Shown: positions 47,336 through 55,549, counted from the first letter of the stretch. The stretch is DNA of 64,000 bases from Pseudolabrys sp. (GCA_029980465.1 JARYIJ010000001.1:496001-560000), one strand, 5' to 3'. Made by a program: numbers and translations. The notes: generated by a model not told the origin, from the sequence alone.

Positions 47336-48269
47336 ATGGCTTGGGACGACGGACTGACTGGCGTAGCGAGAGCGATTGCCGCGACAAATAATTCGCCGCT
47401 ATGCGATCAGAGACGAAATTCGTGCGCGGCAACTTGAGGTGCACAGTTTCTATCACGAAGAGGCATTCGAGACTGACGAAGCTCAAAAGGCCTTCAATCT
47501 GTTGGCGCTCTTAGCAAACCCAGACGATCGCGTAGCTTTGCGCTGGTGGCTTGGACACGAGAGCCCGTCCAAGCGAAGGAATGCGTACTCCCGCCTTCGA
47601 TCACACTGCGAAACCTCTGGCCAATCGCCTAGAGAAGCCCTCGATGCATGTGTCGCCGGAACGCTTGTCCTCCCGAACACGACGAAACTTGTCGCTAAAT
47701 ATCGCGAACTCACTGCGACATGTGAAAGTCTTGAGGCACTTGAGCTTGCTGATCTGGTCGATACCTTGACACCAGCTAATAAAGACGAAGTGGCCGTTCT
47801 GCGTGAGGTGAGTACCCTAGCTTTAGAAGAGGCTACCGACGTTAGAGATTTGTACGAAGCAGTCCGCAGCGCGGTGACACAGCCATCTATTCCCGAAAAG
47901 GCTGACTATGTTCGCGTGATGAGTCTGCACAAAGCGAAGGGATTGACTAGCAAGATTGCGATTGTATCGGGCTGCGTTCAAGGCCTCGTACCTTTTGTCG
48001 ATCAAGACGCGACACCTGCTGAGGCTCAGGCGATCCAACAAGAACAGCGACGCCTTTTTTTTGTTGCGATAACTCGCTGCACTGAAATTTTGATGATTTC
48101 GTCGTTCTTGAATATCCCCCGGCAGCTTGGTTGGAAGATCGGAGCTGTTGTTCCTCGCGGGCCAGGCGCTATTGGCAGAACAATTTCTAGTCCTTTTATT
48201 GCCGAGTTAGGGCCTACGGCGCCGCGGGCCAAAGCGGGCTCCGCGTGGGCTCAACGCGATTTTGACTGA
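47336..48269 (+). pseudogene. UvrD-family helicase with large internal deletion
   Basis: ATG 47336 begins MAWDDGLTGVARAIAATNNSPL, the N-terminus of a second UvrD-like helicase type, but the next segment shifts frame and this start ends at TGA 47437. From about 47376 another frame carries the C-terminal half (IRDEIRARQLEVHSFYHEEAF, LANPDDRVALRWWLGHESPS, VRVMSLHKAKGLTSKIAIVSGC, RRLFFVAITRCTEILMIS) to 48269. The P-loop and motif II region is absent, so an internal deletion of a few hundred codons and a frame change explain it. Base composition is more AT-rich than neighbours, suggesting acquired DNA. Not functional as an ATPase. Confidence 0.8.
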
Positions 48270-48303
48270 GTGCGAGTGTTTCCGCCCATCTGCATCGCGA
48301 AGC

Positions 48304-48675
48304 ATGAGATCGATAGTATATGTGCTGATCGGTTTAGCCGCCTTAGTATCGGCCACCCCCGTGTCCGCGCTCGACCTCAACGGCTATCGCACGCGGCACC
48401 GGATGCCGCGGCTCGCCTACTCGTAACATCTCGCCAGCAGCACCTATGAACAGGCGCGGCTGATGGCCGGGCGTGGCGAAATCGACCGCAAGGATTTCAT
48501 CTGGCGTATCGAAGCATTTAATTGCGCAAATCGCGCAGGCGCAACGTGCGATGCCGGCGGGACGCATGCCGAGAACGTGCTGGTCGGCGGCGCCGACTAG
48601 GATCGCGTCATCCGCACCTAAGCGAAGTCGGCCGTCCATCGCCGCCACATGCTGCGCGGCGGTGTCACGAATTGA
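48304..48675 (+). pseudogene. Degenerate CAP/SCP-domain secreted protein
   Basis: A continuous reading frame resembling the intact gene at 51212: signal peptide (MRSIVYVLIGLAALVSA), then LDLNGYRTRHRMPRLAYS-stop-HLASSTYEQARLMAGRGEIDRKDFIWRI, an extra roughly 14-codon stretch, GGTHAENVLVGGAD-stop-DRVIRT-stop-AKSAVHRRHMLRGG. Three in-frame stops (first at 48424-48426) and one small insertion. It is clearly a paralogue of the later CAP gene that has decayed. Confidence 0.88.
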
Positions 48676-48743
48676 AATTCGTCACGCGGGGCTTCTCGCC
48701 ATTGGTCGGCAGGGCCGCCGCCCTCACCCGCCGCTGAGCCCGA

Positions 48744-49964
48744 TCACAAATACCCGATCAGCGCCCCGCCCGCGGCGCCCAGAGCGACGACGAGCCAGGG
48801 CGGCGTCCGCCACATGAACAGCAGCAGGAACGCGGCGACGGCGAGAGCGAAATCGTACGGCCCCGTAATTCCGGCGGTCCACACAGGATTGTAGAGCGCG
48901 GCCAGGAGAACGCCGACCACAGCCGCGTTGACGCCGCGGAGCGCGGACTGGACCCAGACGCGGCGCCGCAAGCTGTTCCAGAACGGAAGCACGCCGATGA
49001 CGAGCAGGAACGATGGCAGGAAGATCGCGACAAGGCACAATGCGGCGCCGGTCCAGCCGTGCGGCTGCGGTCCCATGACGGCGCCGAGGTAAGCGGCGAA
49101 GGTGAACAGCGGCCCGGGCACGGCTTGCGCCGCGCCATAGCCGGCGAGGAAGGCGTCGTTCGTGACCCACCCCGGCGGAACGACGGACGCTTGCAGAAGC
49201 GGGAGAACCACATGGCCGCCGCCGAAGACGAGAGAGCCGGCGCGATAAAACGCATCGAACAGGTGAAGGCTCTGGCTTTGCACATTCGCGGCGAGCCACG
49301 GCAGGCCGGCGAGAAGGATGAAGAATAGCGCCAGCAGCACCGCGCCGGCACTGCGGCTCACGGCAACCGGCACATGAACGCTGCCTGCCGGGGCCGTCGT
49401 CCTTGCCGGCAGCGCCAGTCCGGCCATGCCTCCGAGGACGATCGCGCCGACCTGTCCGAACGTCGACGGCGCCACCAGCGCGATCGCAGCAGCGGCGGCC
49501 GCGACGGTCGCGCGCTCCCGGTCCGGCGCCAGCGAACGCATCATGCCGAGGACCGCCTGGGCGACAACGGCGACGGCAACGACTTTCAGCCCGTGCAGCC
49601 AGCCGGAGCCGCCGACGTCGCCGATCGCCCGGACGCCGTAGGCGAACAGCACCAGTGCGACCGCGGACGGCAGTGTAAAGCCGATCCAGGCCGCCAGCGC
49701 TCCGGCGTAGCCGGCCCGCAGGAGTCCGACCGCGATGCCGACCTGGCTGCTGGCAGGGCCTGGCAGGAACTGGCATAGAGCCACGAGATCGGCGTAGCTG
49801 GCCTCGTCGAGCCATTGCCGGCGGACAACGTACTCGTCCCGGAAATAACCGAGATGAGCGACAGGGCCGCCGAACGACGTCAGCCCAAGCTTGAGCGCGA
49901 CCCGAAAGACTTCGGCCCAGCCGGATGAGGTCCTGCTGCTCGTATCGCCCGTCCGGGATTGCAT
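48744..49964 (-). CDS. chrA: Long-chain chromate transporter ChrA
   Basis: 406 residues with two CHR domains: SFGGPVAHLGYFRDEYVVRRQWL and FLPGPASSQVGIAVG in the first, FGGGHVVLPLLQASVVPPGW and AVPGPLFTFAAYLGAVMG in the second; about 10-12 membrane segments. Expels chromate or a related anion in known members. Third CHR locus in the window besides the split pair at 30019/30546. Lone gene between a pseudogene and an acyltransferase. Confidence 0.93.
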   Translation of the reverse strand: MQSRTGDTSSRTSSGWAEVFRVALKLGLTSFGGPVAHLGYFRDEYVVRRQWLDEASYADLVALCQFLPGPASSQVGIAVGLLRAGYAGALAAWIGFTLPSAVALVLFAYGVRAIGDVGGSGWLHGLKVVAVAVVAQAVLGMMRSLAPDRERATVAAAAAAIALVAPSTFGQVGAIVLGGMAGLALPARTTAPAGSVHVPVAVSRSAGAVLLALFFILLAGLPWLAANVQSQSLHLFDAFYRAGSLVFGGGHVVLPLLQASVVPPGWVTNDAFLAGYGAAQAVPGPLFTFAAYLGAVMGPQPHGWTGAALCLVAIFLPSFLLVIGVLPFWNSLRRRVWVQSALRGVNAAVVGVLLAALYNPVWTAGITGPYDFALAVAAFLLLFMWRTPPWLVVALGAAGGALIGYL

Positions 49965-50020
49965 CGACCTGACGCCCTTCGACCCATTCGCCGCCAGCCG
50001 CCAGATTAGAGGATCCGTCC

Positions 50021-51148
50021 TCAGCCGGCGACGCTGGCGCGCGGCAACAGCGCCGCCGACAGGCGTCTCAGCCTTATGCGCGACGCCTCATGAAGCGGTT
50101 TGTCGACGGTTTCATAAAAAACCCAGGACAGCGCAATCATCGCCACTAACGTTCCGGCGACCAAAAGCGCCGGATGAGCATGCCAGGCCAGATGGTTAAA
50201 GACCTCGTAGCCAATCGTCTGGTGAAGCAGATAGAGCGGATAGGTCAATCCACCGAGAGCCAGAACGGTTTGGCTGCCGACCGAGACGCGCGGCATGATG
50301 GCGAACAATGCAACGAAGGCCGGCGCCGCAAGCGCGAGCAAAGTCACGACGGAATGCGAGAGCTCGACACCGTGCGCACGGAGCCAATCGGAGTTTGCGT
50401 CGGCCTGAAAGGCGCCTAGCGCCACCGCACATGCGAGCAAGGCCACGGTTCTTATCTCACGCCGGGTCGTGAGCAGCATGTAGATGAGCATGCCGCTCGC
50501 AAAGAAGCCGCTGTAATTCGTGATCAAGAGCCGGCGAAGCCATTCCGATCCGACAAACAGCTCGTTTGTCCACGCGATGAGCAGCCAGAGGGCTATGGAT
50601 TCATGCAGCCTCCGCTGGAAGAGACCAAGCCCCATCAGCACTGCAACGAGACCATAGAACGTGATCTCATAAACGATGGACCAGTACACCGAGTCGACGT
50701 ATGCGCTCTTCAACAAAGGTGCAGCGATCAACCAGTTTGCGAACCACTGGCCGATCGACACTTCGATCTGCGGTTTCCCGAACAAGACAACCGAAAGAAA
50801 AGTGATCGTCATGCAGACCAGGAAGGTTGGATAAATCCGGGCGATCCGCGCGAGCACAAAGTCAGGCACCGTCCTGCCCGTCGCCGAACGGGCGATCACA
50901 AAACCACTGATCACGAAAAACAACGGCACGCCCAAATAGAAATATCGCGTGACAGGCGTGACCTCGGGCAGCGAGATCCACGTGAGCTCGAAGGCACCCG
51001 GGCCATGGAAGGTATAGTGATAGAGAACAATCAATATGGCCGCGGCGAAGCGAGCCAGGTCCAAACCCTCGAACCGGACGGTCGCAGTCTGCGTATGGGG
51101 CGATGGCTGGATCACGCGTGCAAAATTGCACGTATCGGATAGAGTCAC
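50021..51148 (-). CDS. Acyltransferase 3 family membrane protein (OafA-like)
   Basis: 375 residues from GTG 51148, about ten membrane segments. RFEGLDLARFAAAILIVLYHYTFHGPG has the conserved R...YHY region; GVPLFFVISGFVIARSA and VLARIARIYPTF are the family signature; LTYPLYLLHQTIGY is typical near the end. These proteins O-acetylate exopolysaccharide, Nod factors or glycans. No sugar genes are adjacent, so the target is open. Confidence 0.9.
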   Translation of the reverse strand: MTLSDTCNFARVIQPSPHTQTATVRFEGLDLARFAAAILIVLYHYTFHGPGAFELTWISLPEVTPVTRYFYLGVPLFFVISGFVIARSATGRTVPDFVLARIARIYPTFLVCMTITFLSVVLFGKPQIEVSIGQWFANWLIAAPLLKSAYVDSVYWSIVYEITFYGLVAVLMGLGLFQRRLHESIALWLLIAWTNELFVGSEWLRRLLITNYSGFFASGMLIYMLLTTRREIRTVALLACAVALGAFQADANSDWLRAHGVELSHSVVTLLALAAPAFVALFAIMPRVSVGSQTVLALGGLTYPLYLLHQTIGYEVFNHLAWHAHPALLVAGTLVAMIALSWVFYETVDKPLHEASRIRLRRLSAALLPRASVAG

Positions 51149-51211
51149 ACTTTAACATTCGCGTTTACGTTAAGATCGCCGCGAAGTTCAACCATCCGGT
51201 CCCATCGGCCC

Positions 51212-51607
51212 ATGCGAATATGGCTCGCCGCAGCAGTGTCGGCCGCTGTTATTGCATCACCTGCGCTTGCGCTCGACCTCAACGGCTATCGCGCGCAGCA
51301 CAAGATGCCGCGGCTCGCCTATTCGTCGCATCTCGCCGGCATCGCCTACGAACAGGCGCGGCTGATGGCCGGGCGCGGCCAGATCGACCACAAGGATTTC
51401 ATCCGGCGCATCGGCTTTGCCGGCGGCACGCACGCCGAGAATGTGCTGGTCGGCTGCGCCGACCAGGATTGCGCCATCCGCACCTGGGCGAAGTCGGCGG
51501 GGCACCGCCGCAACATGCTGCGCGGCGACGTCTCGCACTACGGCATCGCGTCGGTGAAGAGTCATAATGGGCGGCGCTACTGGGCGCTGGAGCTGGGCAG
51601 CGAGTGA
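51212..51607 (+). CDS. CAP/SCP-domain secreted protein
   Basis: 131 residues. Signal peptide (MRIWLAAAVSAAVIASPALA), then ALDLNGYRAQHKMPRLAYSSHLAGIAYEQARLMAGRGQIDHKDF, GGTHAENVLVG, TWAKSAGHRRNMLRGDVSHYGIASV, RYWALELGSE: the bacterial CAP (PR-1-like, YkwD) domain with the HAEN and H-RRNML motifs. Role unknown; some bind sterols or lipids or cell wall. A decayed paralogue lies at 48304-48675. Upstream gap of about 60 bp to the divergent acyltransferase gene. Confidence 0.9.
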   Translation: MRIWLAAAVSAAVIASPALALDLNGYRAQHKMPRLAYSSHLAGIAYEQARLMAGRGQIDHKDFIRRIGFAGGTHAENVLVGCADQDCAIRTWAKSAGHRRNMLRGDVSHYGIASVKSHNGRRYWALELGSE

Positions 51608-51688
51608 CAGTGCAGGACTGTGCTTTGACAGCGGAGATATCTCCCCAGCGGGAGAGGTGAAGTGCGACCTGCGCCGCACTTGCCATCA

Positions 51689-51775
51689 TCATGCCCGGCC
51701 TTGTGCCGGGCATCCACGCCTTTACAGTCATCCCCGCAGCAAGGCGTGGATGGCCGGATCAAGTCCGGCCATGAC
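51689..51775. repeat. Palindromic repeat, TCATGCCCGG family, copy 1
   Basis: TCATGCCCGGCCTTGTGCCG ... TCCGGCCATGAC, with inner GCCTTTACAG and AAGGCGTGGATGGCC. The same layout as 63762-63853 and the in-frame copy inside uvrD at 45333-45420. Two nested hairpins (CCCGGCCTTGTGCCGGG and TGGCCGGATCAAGTCCGGCCA). Confidence 0.8.
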
Positions 51776-51784
51776 GGTCTTCGT

Positions 51785-51874
51785 TCAACTGTAATAATAC
51801 ATCGTCGCGGCCATGATCGCTGCGGCGACGCCCATCACCGCATAGACCGTGATCTTGAGCTGCATCGAAGCCAT
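51785..51874 (-). CDS. Possible 29-residue single-pass membrane protein
   Basis: Reads MASMQLKITVYAVMGVAAAIMAATMYYYS-like: a short polar start, one membrane segment, an aromatic end. AGGGAGG lies 6 bp before ATG 51874, a strong ribosome site. No family recognised. It sits just past the palindromic repeat at 51689-51775. Called on ribosome site, hydrophobic profile and codon pattern only. Confidence 0.45.
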   Translation of the reverse strand: MASMQLKITVYAVMGVAAAIMAATMYYYS

Positions 51875-52120
51875 GACGGCCTCCCTGTGTCTTCGCGCGC
51901 GCCGTAGCGCAACGCGTTGCGTCCCCTCTTTGAACCACCGCCGACCGTTCAGGGCTGGCGCAGTCCTCAGTTTTTATGGCCGCGTGTCGGCGCAGCCTCG
52001 GCATGAGGATGACACAGAGCAGCCCAGCGCGGTAGCCGAAACACATCGCCACGGCGCGCCGGTGATAAACTTTGCTCGACCGGCCTCGCCGGGAAGCTGC
52101 TGCACGGAAGGGCGTTTCCC

Positions 52121-52176
52121 ATGCTGAAACCCCTGATGATTGCAGGCGCCGCTGTCGTCAGCCTCCTCGTGTCCCG
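52121..52176 (+). pseudogene. Possible signal-peptide gene interrupted by repeat B
   Basis: ATG 52121 (behind GGAAGGG) reads MLKPLMIAGAAVVSLLVS, a plausible signal peptide or membrane anchor, and then runs straight into the dispersed repeat, whose translation (RARHRKSDSS...) is not protein-like. Either a small gene truncated by repeat insertion, or chance. Low confidence. Confidence 0.3.
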
Positions 52177-52436
52177 GGCGCGGCATCGCAAGTCGGATTC
52201 ATCCGACTTACGCATTCTAAAGACGTGGCGAAAGTCGGGTAGACCCGACTTTCGCAGTGAAACGATGCGCTGCAGATCCGAGACCCCGATTTCTTTGCGA
52301 ATAACCGGGGTCCCGGCTCTGCGGTGCACCACTTCGCCATAGGGCGTCGAAGACGCGCGTAAACGCGCTGATGGCTTGTGCTGCACCACGTCCGGGACAC
52401 GCCGTTGATTTTGACGGGCTCTTTTCGAGTCAGACT
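52165..52436 (-). repeat. Dispersed palindromic repeat, copy B (inverted)
   Basis: Reverse-strand copy of the repeat at 34160-34402 and 55606-55848. It keeps GTGTCCCGGGCGC, ACCGGGGTCCCGGCTCTG, GGTGCACCACTTCGCCATAG and CGTTGATTTTGACGGGCTC. It differs by an extra stretch of roughly 65 bp with two small hairpins (AAGTCGGATTCATCCGACTT and GAAAGTCGGG...CCCGACTTTC). Confidence 0.82.
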
Positions 52437-52525
52437 CTAAGGAGACCTGAACGCTCTTGTGACCACCGCCGACTTGCGTCACGCGGCGGCGCCTGCTCCA
52501 ATGGCCGCGTCAGTGGAGTACTGCG

Positions 52526-53233
52526 ATGGCTGCCGTTCGCGCCCGCATGATCTCGATCGCCGCCGGCATGGCGGCGTGCCTGACGACCGCCGTATCGCCC
52601 GCATCCGCCGCACTGCTCATCACCGTCGACAAGACGACGCAGCACATGATCGTCGCGCAGGACGGCGTGCCGCTGTACGACTGGCCGGTGTCGACCGGAC
52701 GGCGCGGCTACGACACGCCGTCGGGCCTGTTCCAACCGTTCCGCATGGAGGCCGATCACTTCAGCCGCGAGTGGGACGACGCGCCGATGCCGCACTCGAT
52801 CTTCTTCACCCAGATCGGCCACGCCATCCATGGCAGCTTGGAGCGCAGGCATCTCGGCAGCGCTGCCTCGCACGGCTGCGTGCGGCTGTCGCCCGAGCAC
52901 GCCGCGATTCTGTTCAAGCTGGTGCGCAAGGAAAAGATGGCGAACACGCGCGTGCTGCTGACTGGTGAGATTCCCGGCGGCCCCGGCAAGGAGCCGCACA
53001 GGCTCGGCGTCGATCCGTACGCCGCCGACGAGGCCCTCGTCGGCTGGCACCCGGCCGCGCCGGACGTCGAGGTCGCGCATGCGCCTGAGAAGCCGGCGGT
53101 GCGCGCGGCGAAGCGGAGTTCGCGGCCGGCGCGCAGTGCCCGGCGGTACGATCGCTACGATGGCAGCGACCGCTATGACCGTGGCCCGTTCGGCTTCGCC
53201 GACCTGTTCTTCTCGCGGGACGAAGACCGCTAG
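52526..53233 (+). CDS. L,D-transpeptidase (YkuD domain)
   Basis: 235 residues. Signal peptide (MISIAAGMAACLTTAVSPASA). YkuD domain (about 30-160): LLITVDKTTQHMIVAQDG, GRRGYDTPSGLFQPFRMEADHFSREWDDAPMPHS, IHGSLERRHLGSAASHGCVRLS with catalytic His and Cys in SHGCVRL. It crosslinks peptidoglycan or attaches proteins in the periplasm. The C-terminal tail is basic and low-complexity with Asp-Arg-Tyr repeats (RYDRYDGSDRYDR). Start ATG 52526; M at 52547 is an alternative. Preceded by repeat B. Confidence 0.92.
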   Translation: MAAVRARMISIAAGMAACLTTAVSPASAALLITVDKTTQHMIVAQDGVPLYDWPVSTGRRGYDTPSGLFQPFRMEADHFSREWDDAPMPHSIFFTQIGHAIHGSLERRHLGSAASHGCVRLSPEHAAILFKLVRKEKMANTRVLLTGEIPGGPGKEPHRLGVDPYAADEALVGWHPAAPDVEVAHAPEKPAVRAAKRSSRPARSARRYDRYDGSDRYDRGPFGFADLFFSRDEDR

Positions 53234-53403
53234 CCCCTCACGCTGGCGCGCACACCAGCAGCACCAAGCCAAGGCGTCGGCGCAGCGTTGGGCCGATCTG
53301 ATCCATCGCCGAGGTCGTTACGCTCTGATGTGCGCGGTCATTTGCGCTAGGTCAAAAACCCGCAAGCCGCATCGTGGTTCTCTTTCAAGTGGCGGGGGCG
53401 ACG
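53234..53403. other. Intergenic stretch before the small-gene pair
   Basis: 170 bp in which I see no gene, repeat or clear promoter. Confidence 0.4.
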
Positions 53404-53865
53404 ATGCCCGCCAAGATGAACCGCATCATGAGTGCAACGACGGGCAGAGCTAAGCCGGGGAGCCGCGGCGGCGGTCAGTTCTTCCATGTCGAATTGCGGC
53501 CGTCCCGCGACTTCATCGGTTTCCGCGTCCAGGATGTCGGCAAGCCCGGCGGGGTTGAACGTGTCGCCGGGCTGCGAAAGAGCGGACGCTGGCAGACTGC
53601 AAAGTGGCTGATCGCCAAGACCGACGCGCATGTCGAGAGCGGCATCCTGGTCGGGGATACAGCCGGGACACGCAAACTGCTTTCCGGGCTGGGCTCTCCG
53701 GCCAAGCTCGTGCGCGGCGACCGCTTCCGCGCAACGCCGCACAGGAATATTCCGGACGGTAAAAAGCCGACTCCAGCGATACGGCATGCGCAGCAGGCCA
53801 ACATTAAAAAGGTACTGGCGGCAGTTCGCAGGAAACGCGGAACGAAGCACCTCCGCTCCGCGTAA
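53404..53865 (+). CDS. Conserved hypothetical protein, unknown family
   Basis: 153 residues from ATG 53404 (MPAKMNRIMSATTGRAK). GGGQFFHVELRPSRDFIGFRVQDVGKPGGVERVAG, SGRWQTAKWLIAKTDAHVESG and RKLLSGLGSPAKLVRGDRFRATPHRNIPDGKKP suggest a small beta-rich DNA- or RNA-related domain, with a very basic C-terminus (VRRKRGTKH). No firm family. It precedes a 49-residue basic protein gene by 22 bp, so the two are likely cotranscribed. Confidence 0.68.
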   Translation: MPAKMNRIMSATTGRAKPGSRGGGQFFHVELRPSRDFIGFRVQDVGKPGGVERVAGLRKSGRWQTAKWLIAKTDAHVESGILVGDTAGTRKLLSGLGSPAKLVRGDRFRATPHRNIPDGKKPTPAIRHAQQANIKKVLAAVRRKRGTKHLRSA

Positions 53866-53887
53866 GCCTTCGAACAGGAGGTTCGGC

Positions 53888-54037
53888 ATGATCCGCAAAT
53901 TGGCGTCCGGCAAATACCGGCTTTATTCGCGCAAGAAAGATTCGAAGACGCACAAACGGCGCAACCTCGGCACCTTCGACACCAAGGCGGCGGCCGAAAA
54001 GCACGAACGCGAGGTGCAATATTTCAAACGGCACTGA
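53888..54037 (+). CDS. Small basic conserved protein
   Basis: 49 residues, MIRKLASGKYRLYSRKKD, then RRNLGTFDTKAAAEKHEREVQYFKRH. AGGAGG lies 7 bp upstream of ATG 53888, a strong ribosome site. The motif YRLYSRK...RNLGTF-T-AAAEKHE resembles the N-terminal DNA-binding (AP2/integrase SAM-like) segments of phage integrases; this is a guess. It follows the gene at 53404 closely, suggesting an operon. Confidence 0.75.
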   Translation: MIRKLASGKYRLYSRKKDSKTHKRRNLGTFDTKAAAEKHEREVQYFKRH

Positions 54038-54219
54038 TGCAATTTGACCGGCGGCGGCCGGAACCGAATGCTCCTCGACGGCATTGATTGTTGGGCGGCG
54101 GGGCTCCGCGATCGGAGCCAAGTTTTCCGGAGTGTCGTGTTGTGTGGCACCGCGTGCGAAATCTCCTGGAACTGTCCCCTTCTCAAAGCCCGTCACTGTG
54201 GCTGCCCGCCGCAGCCTGC

Positions 54220-54498
54220 ATGATCATTATCATCTTCGCGGCATCTCTGGCCCAGGCTTCGCCGGCCCGGGACGGCAGCTTGGTCGTGCTGGCGAAAAGC
54301 GACGTCTCGGGCACAATCGACCCGGCGCCGCCACCCCGTCATGCGACCGCCAAGGACAGCGTGTCGGAGAACGAGCAGGATATTCTGTCGGCTCCGCTCC
54401 CAGCGCCGATGTATCACGACCGTTACGATTTCTATCATCGCTACGATCACTATCGCCTGCCATCGCGCCTTGGGCCGCTCGACGACGGCATCGACTGA
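54220..54498 (+). CDS. Small secreted protein with Tyr/His/Asp-rich tail
   Basis: 92 residues from ATG 54220 (MIIIIFAASLAQASPARDG), a short signal peptide or anchor, then SLVVLAKSDVSGTIDPAPPPRHATAKD and a tail DRYDFYHRYDHYRLPSRLG. ATG 54088 would add 44 residues of unlikely sequence. The Asp-Arg-Tyr repeat also occurs at the end of the L,D-transpeptidase. No known family. Confidence 0.5.
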   Translation: MIIIIFAASLAQASPARDGSLVVLAKSDVSGTIDPAPPPRHATAKDSVSENEQDILSAPLPAPMYHDRYDFYHRYDHYRLPSRLGPLDDGID

Positions 54499-54679
54499 GT
54501 CATCTTGCTCATCCATTTTTCCCCGGCTGCAATAAGCCTCAAATCCGGCGTACTGGATAGCTCGCCAGGGCCACTTGACCCATTGATCCATTGATGTGCT
54601 TCCTGTGCGACACCCTTCGCCCACCGAGGGGGCCGAACACAGGGACAGGCTTTGGCTTCCAGGCCGCTCAAACCCGCCG
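54499..54679. other. Intergenic stretch before prmA
   Basis: About 180 bp with no gene or clear signal; it should hold the prmA promoter. Confidence 0.35.
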
Positions 54680-55549
54680 ATGACGCCCGTGACTTCCTTC
54701 GTTGCGCGCCTCCGTACCGATGAGCCGACGGCGCGGAAGCTCTCTACCGTCATCGAGGACCACTTCGGAGAAGACGCTGTCGTCGCCGCCTTCGAGACGG
54801 ACGGCGGATGGGCGATCGAGGCTCATTTTGGTGATCCGCCCAATGAAAGCGGTTTGCGCGATATCGTCCGCGCCGAGGCCGGCGCGGACGCTGCGTCGTC
54901 GCTTCTCTTCGAGGCGGTCGAAGGCCGCGACTGGATCGCGGAGAGCCTCGCCGGGCTGACGCCCGTCAAGGCCGGACGCTTCCTCGTGCACGGCGCGCAC
55001 GACCGCGGCCGCGTGCCGGTCAATGCCATCGGCATCGAGGTCGAGGCGGCGCTTGCTTTCGGCACCGGCCATCACGGCACCACGCGTGGCTGCCTGCTGG
55101 CGCTCGACGCGCTGCTTCGGCGCAAACCGCCGCGGCGCGTGCTCGACGTCGGCACCGGCACTGGCGTGCTGGCGATCGCCGCCGCCCTCGCCACGCATCG
55201 CCGTGTCCATGCCACCGATATCGATCCGGTCTCGGTGAGCGCCGCGGCCGGCAATGCACGGCTGAACCGCGCCGGCGCGCTGGTCGTGGCGAGACGCGCC
55301 GATGCGCAGCGCGTCGTGCCGTGGCCGGGACGCTTCGACCTCATCTTCGCCAACATCCTGCTCGGGCCGCTGACCCGCATGGCCGGTGGCTTGTGCCGTC
55401 GGCTCACGCCGGGCGGCACCATCGTCCTCTCCGGCTTGCTGCCGTCGCAGACCAACGCAGCGCGAAGCACTTATGCGGCGCACGGCCTGGTGCTGCAGCG
55501 GCGGATGCTGATCGAAGGCTGGGCAACATTGGTGATGCGCAGGCCGTGA
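54680..55549 (+). CDS. prmA: Ribosomal protein L11 methyltransferase
   Basis: 289 residues from ATG 54680 (MTPVTSFVARL). An N-terminal substrate-recognition domain, then EVEAALAFGTGHHGTTRGCLLALDALL, the SAM motif LDVGTGTGVLAIAAAL, HATDIDPVSVSAAAGNARLN, and FDLIFANILLGPL with the N-I-L-x-x-P variant. Trimethylates L11 in the large ribosomal subunit. An upstream in-frame start at 54596 would add an unconserved stretch. Confidence 0.94.
   Translation: MTPVTSFVARLRTDEPTARKLSTVIEDHFGEDAVVAAFETDGGWAIEAHFGDPPNESGLRDIVRAEAGADAASSLLFEAVEGRDWIAESLAGLTPVKAGRFLVHGAHDRGRVPVNAIGIEVEAALAFGTGHHGTTRGCLLALDALLRRKPPRRVLDVGTGTGVLAIAAALATHRRVHATDIDPVSVSAAAGNARLNRAGALVVARRADAQRVVPWPGRFDLIFANILLGPLTRMAGGLCRRLTPGGTIVLSGLLPSQTNAARSTYAAHGLVLQRRMLIEGWATLVMRRP

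Noticed and set aside
47336..48675. Helicase fragment plus neighbours as a new defence island
   Set aside because: The helicase lacks its ATPase core and the adjacent CAP gene is a pseudogene; no nuclease, toxin or sensor partner is present.
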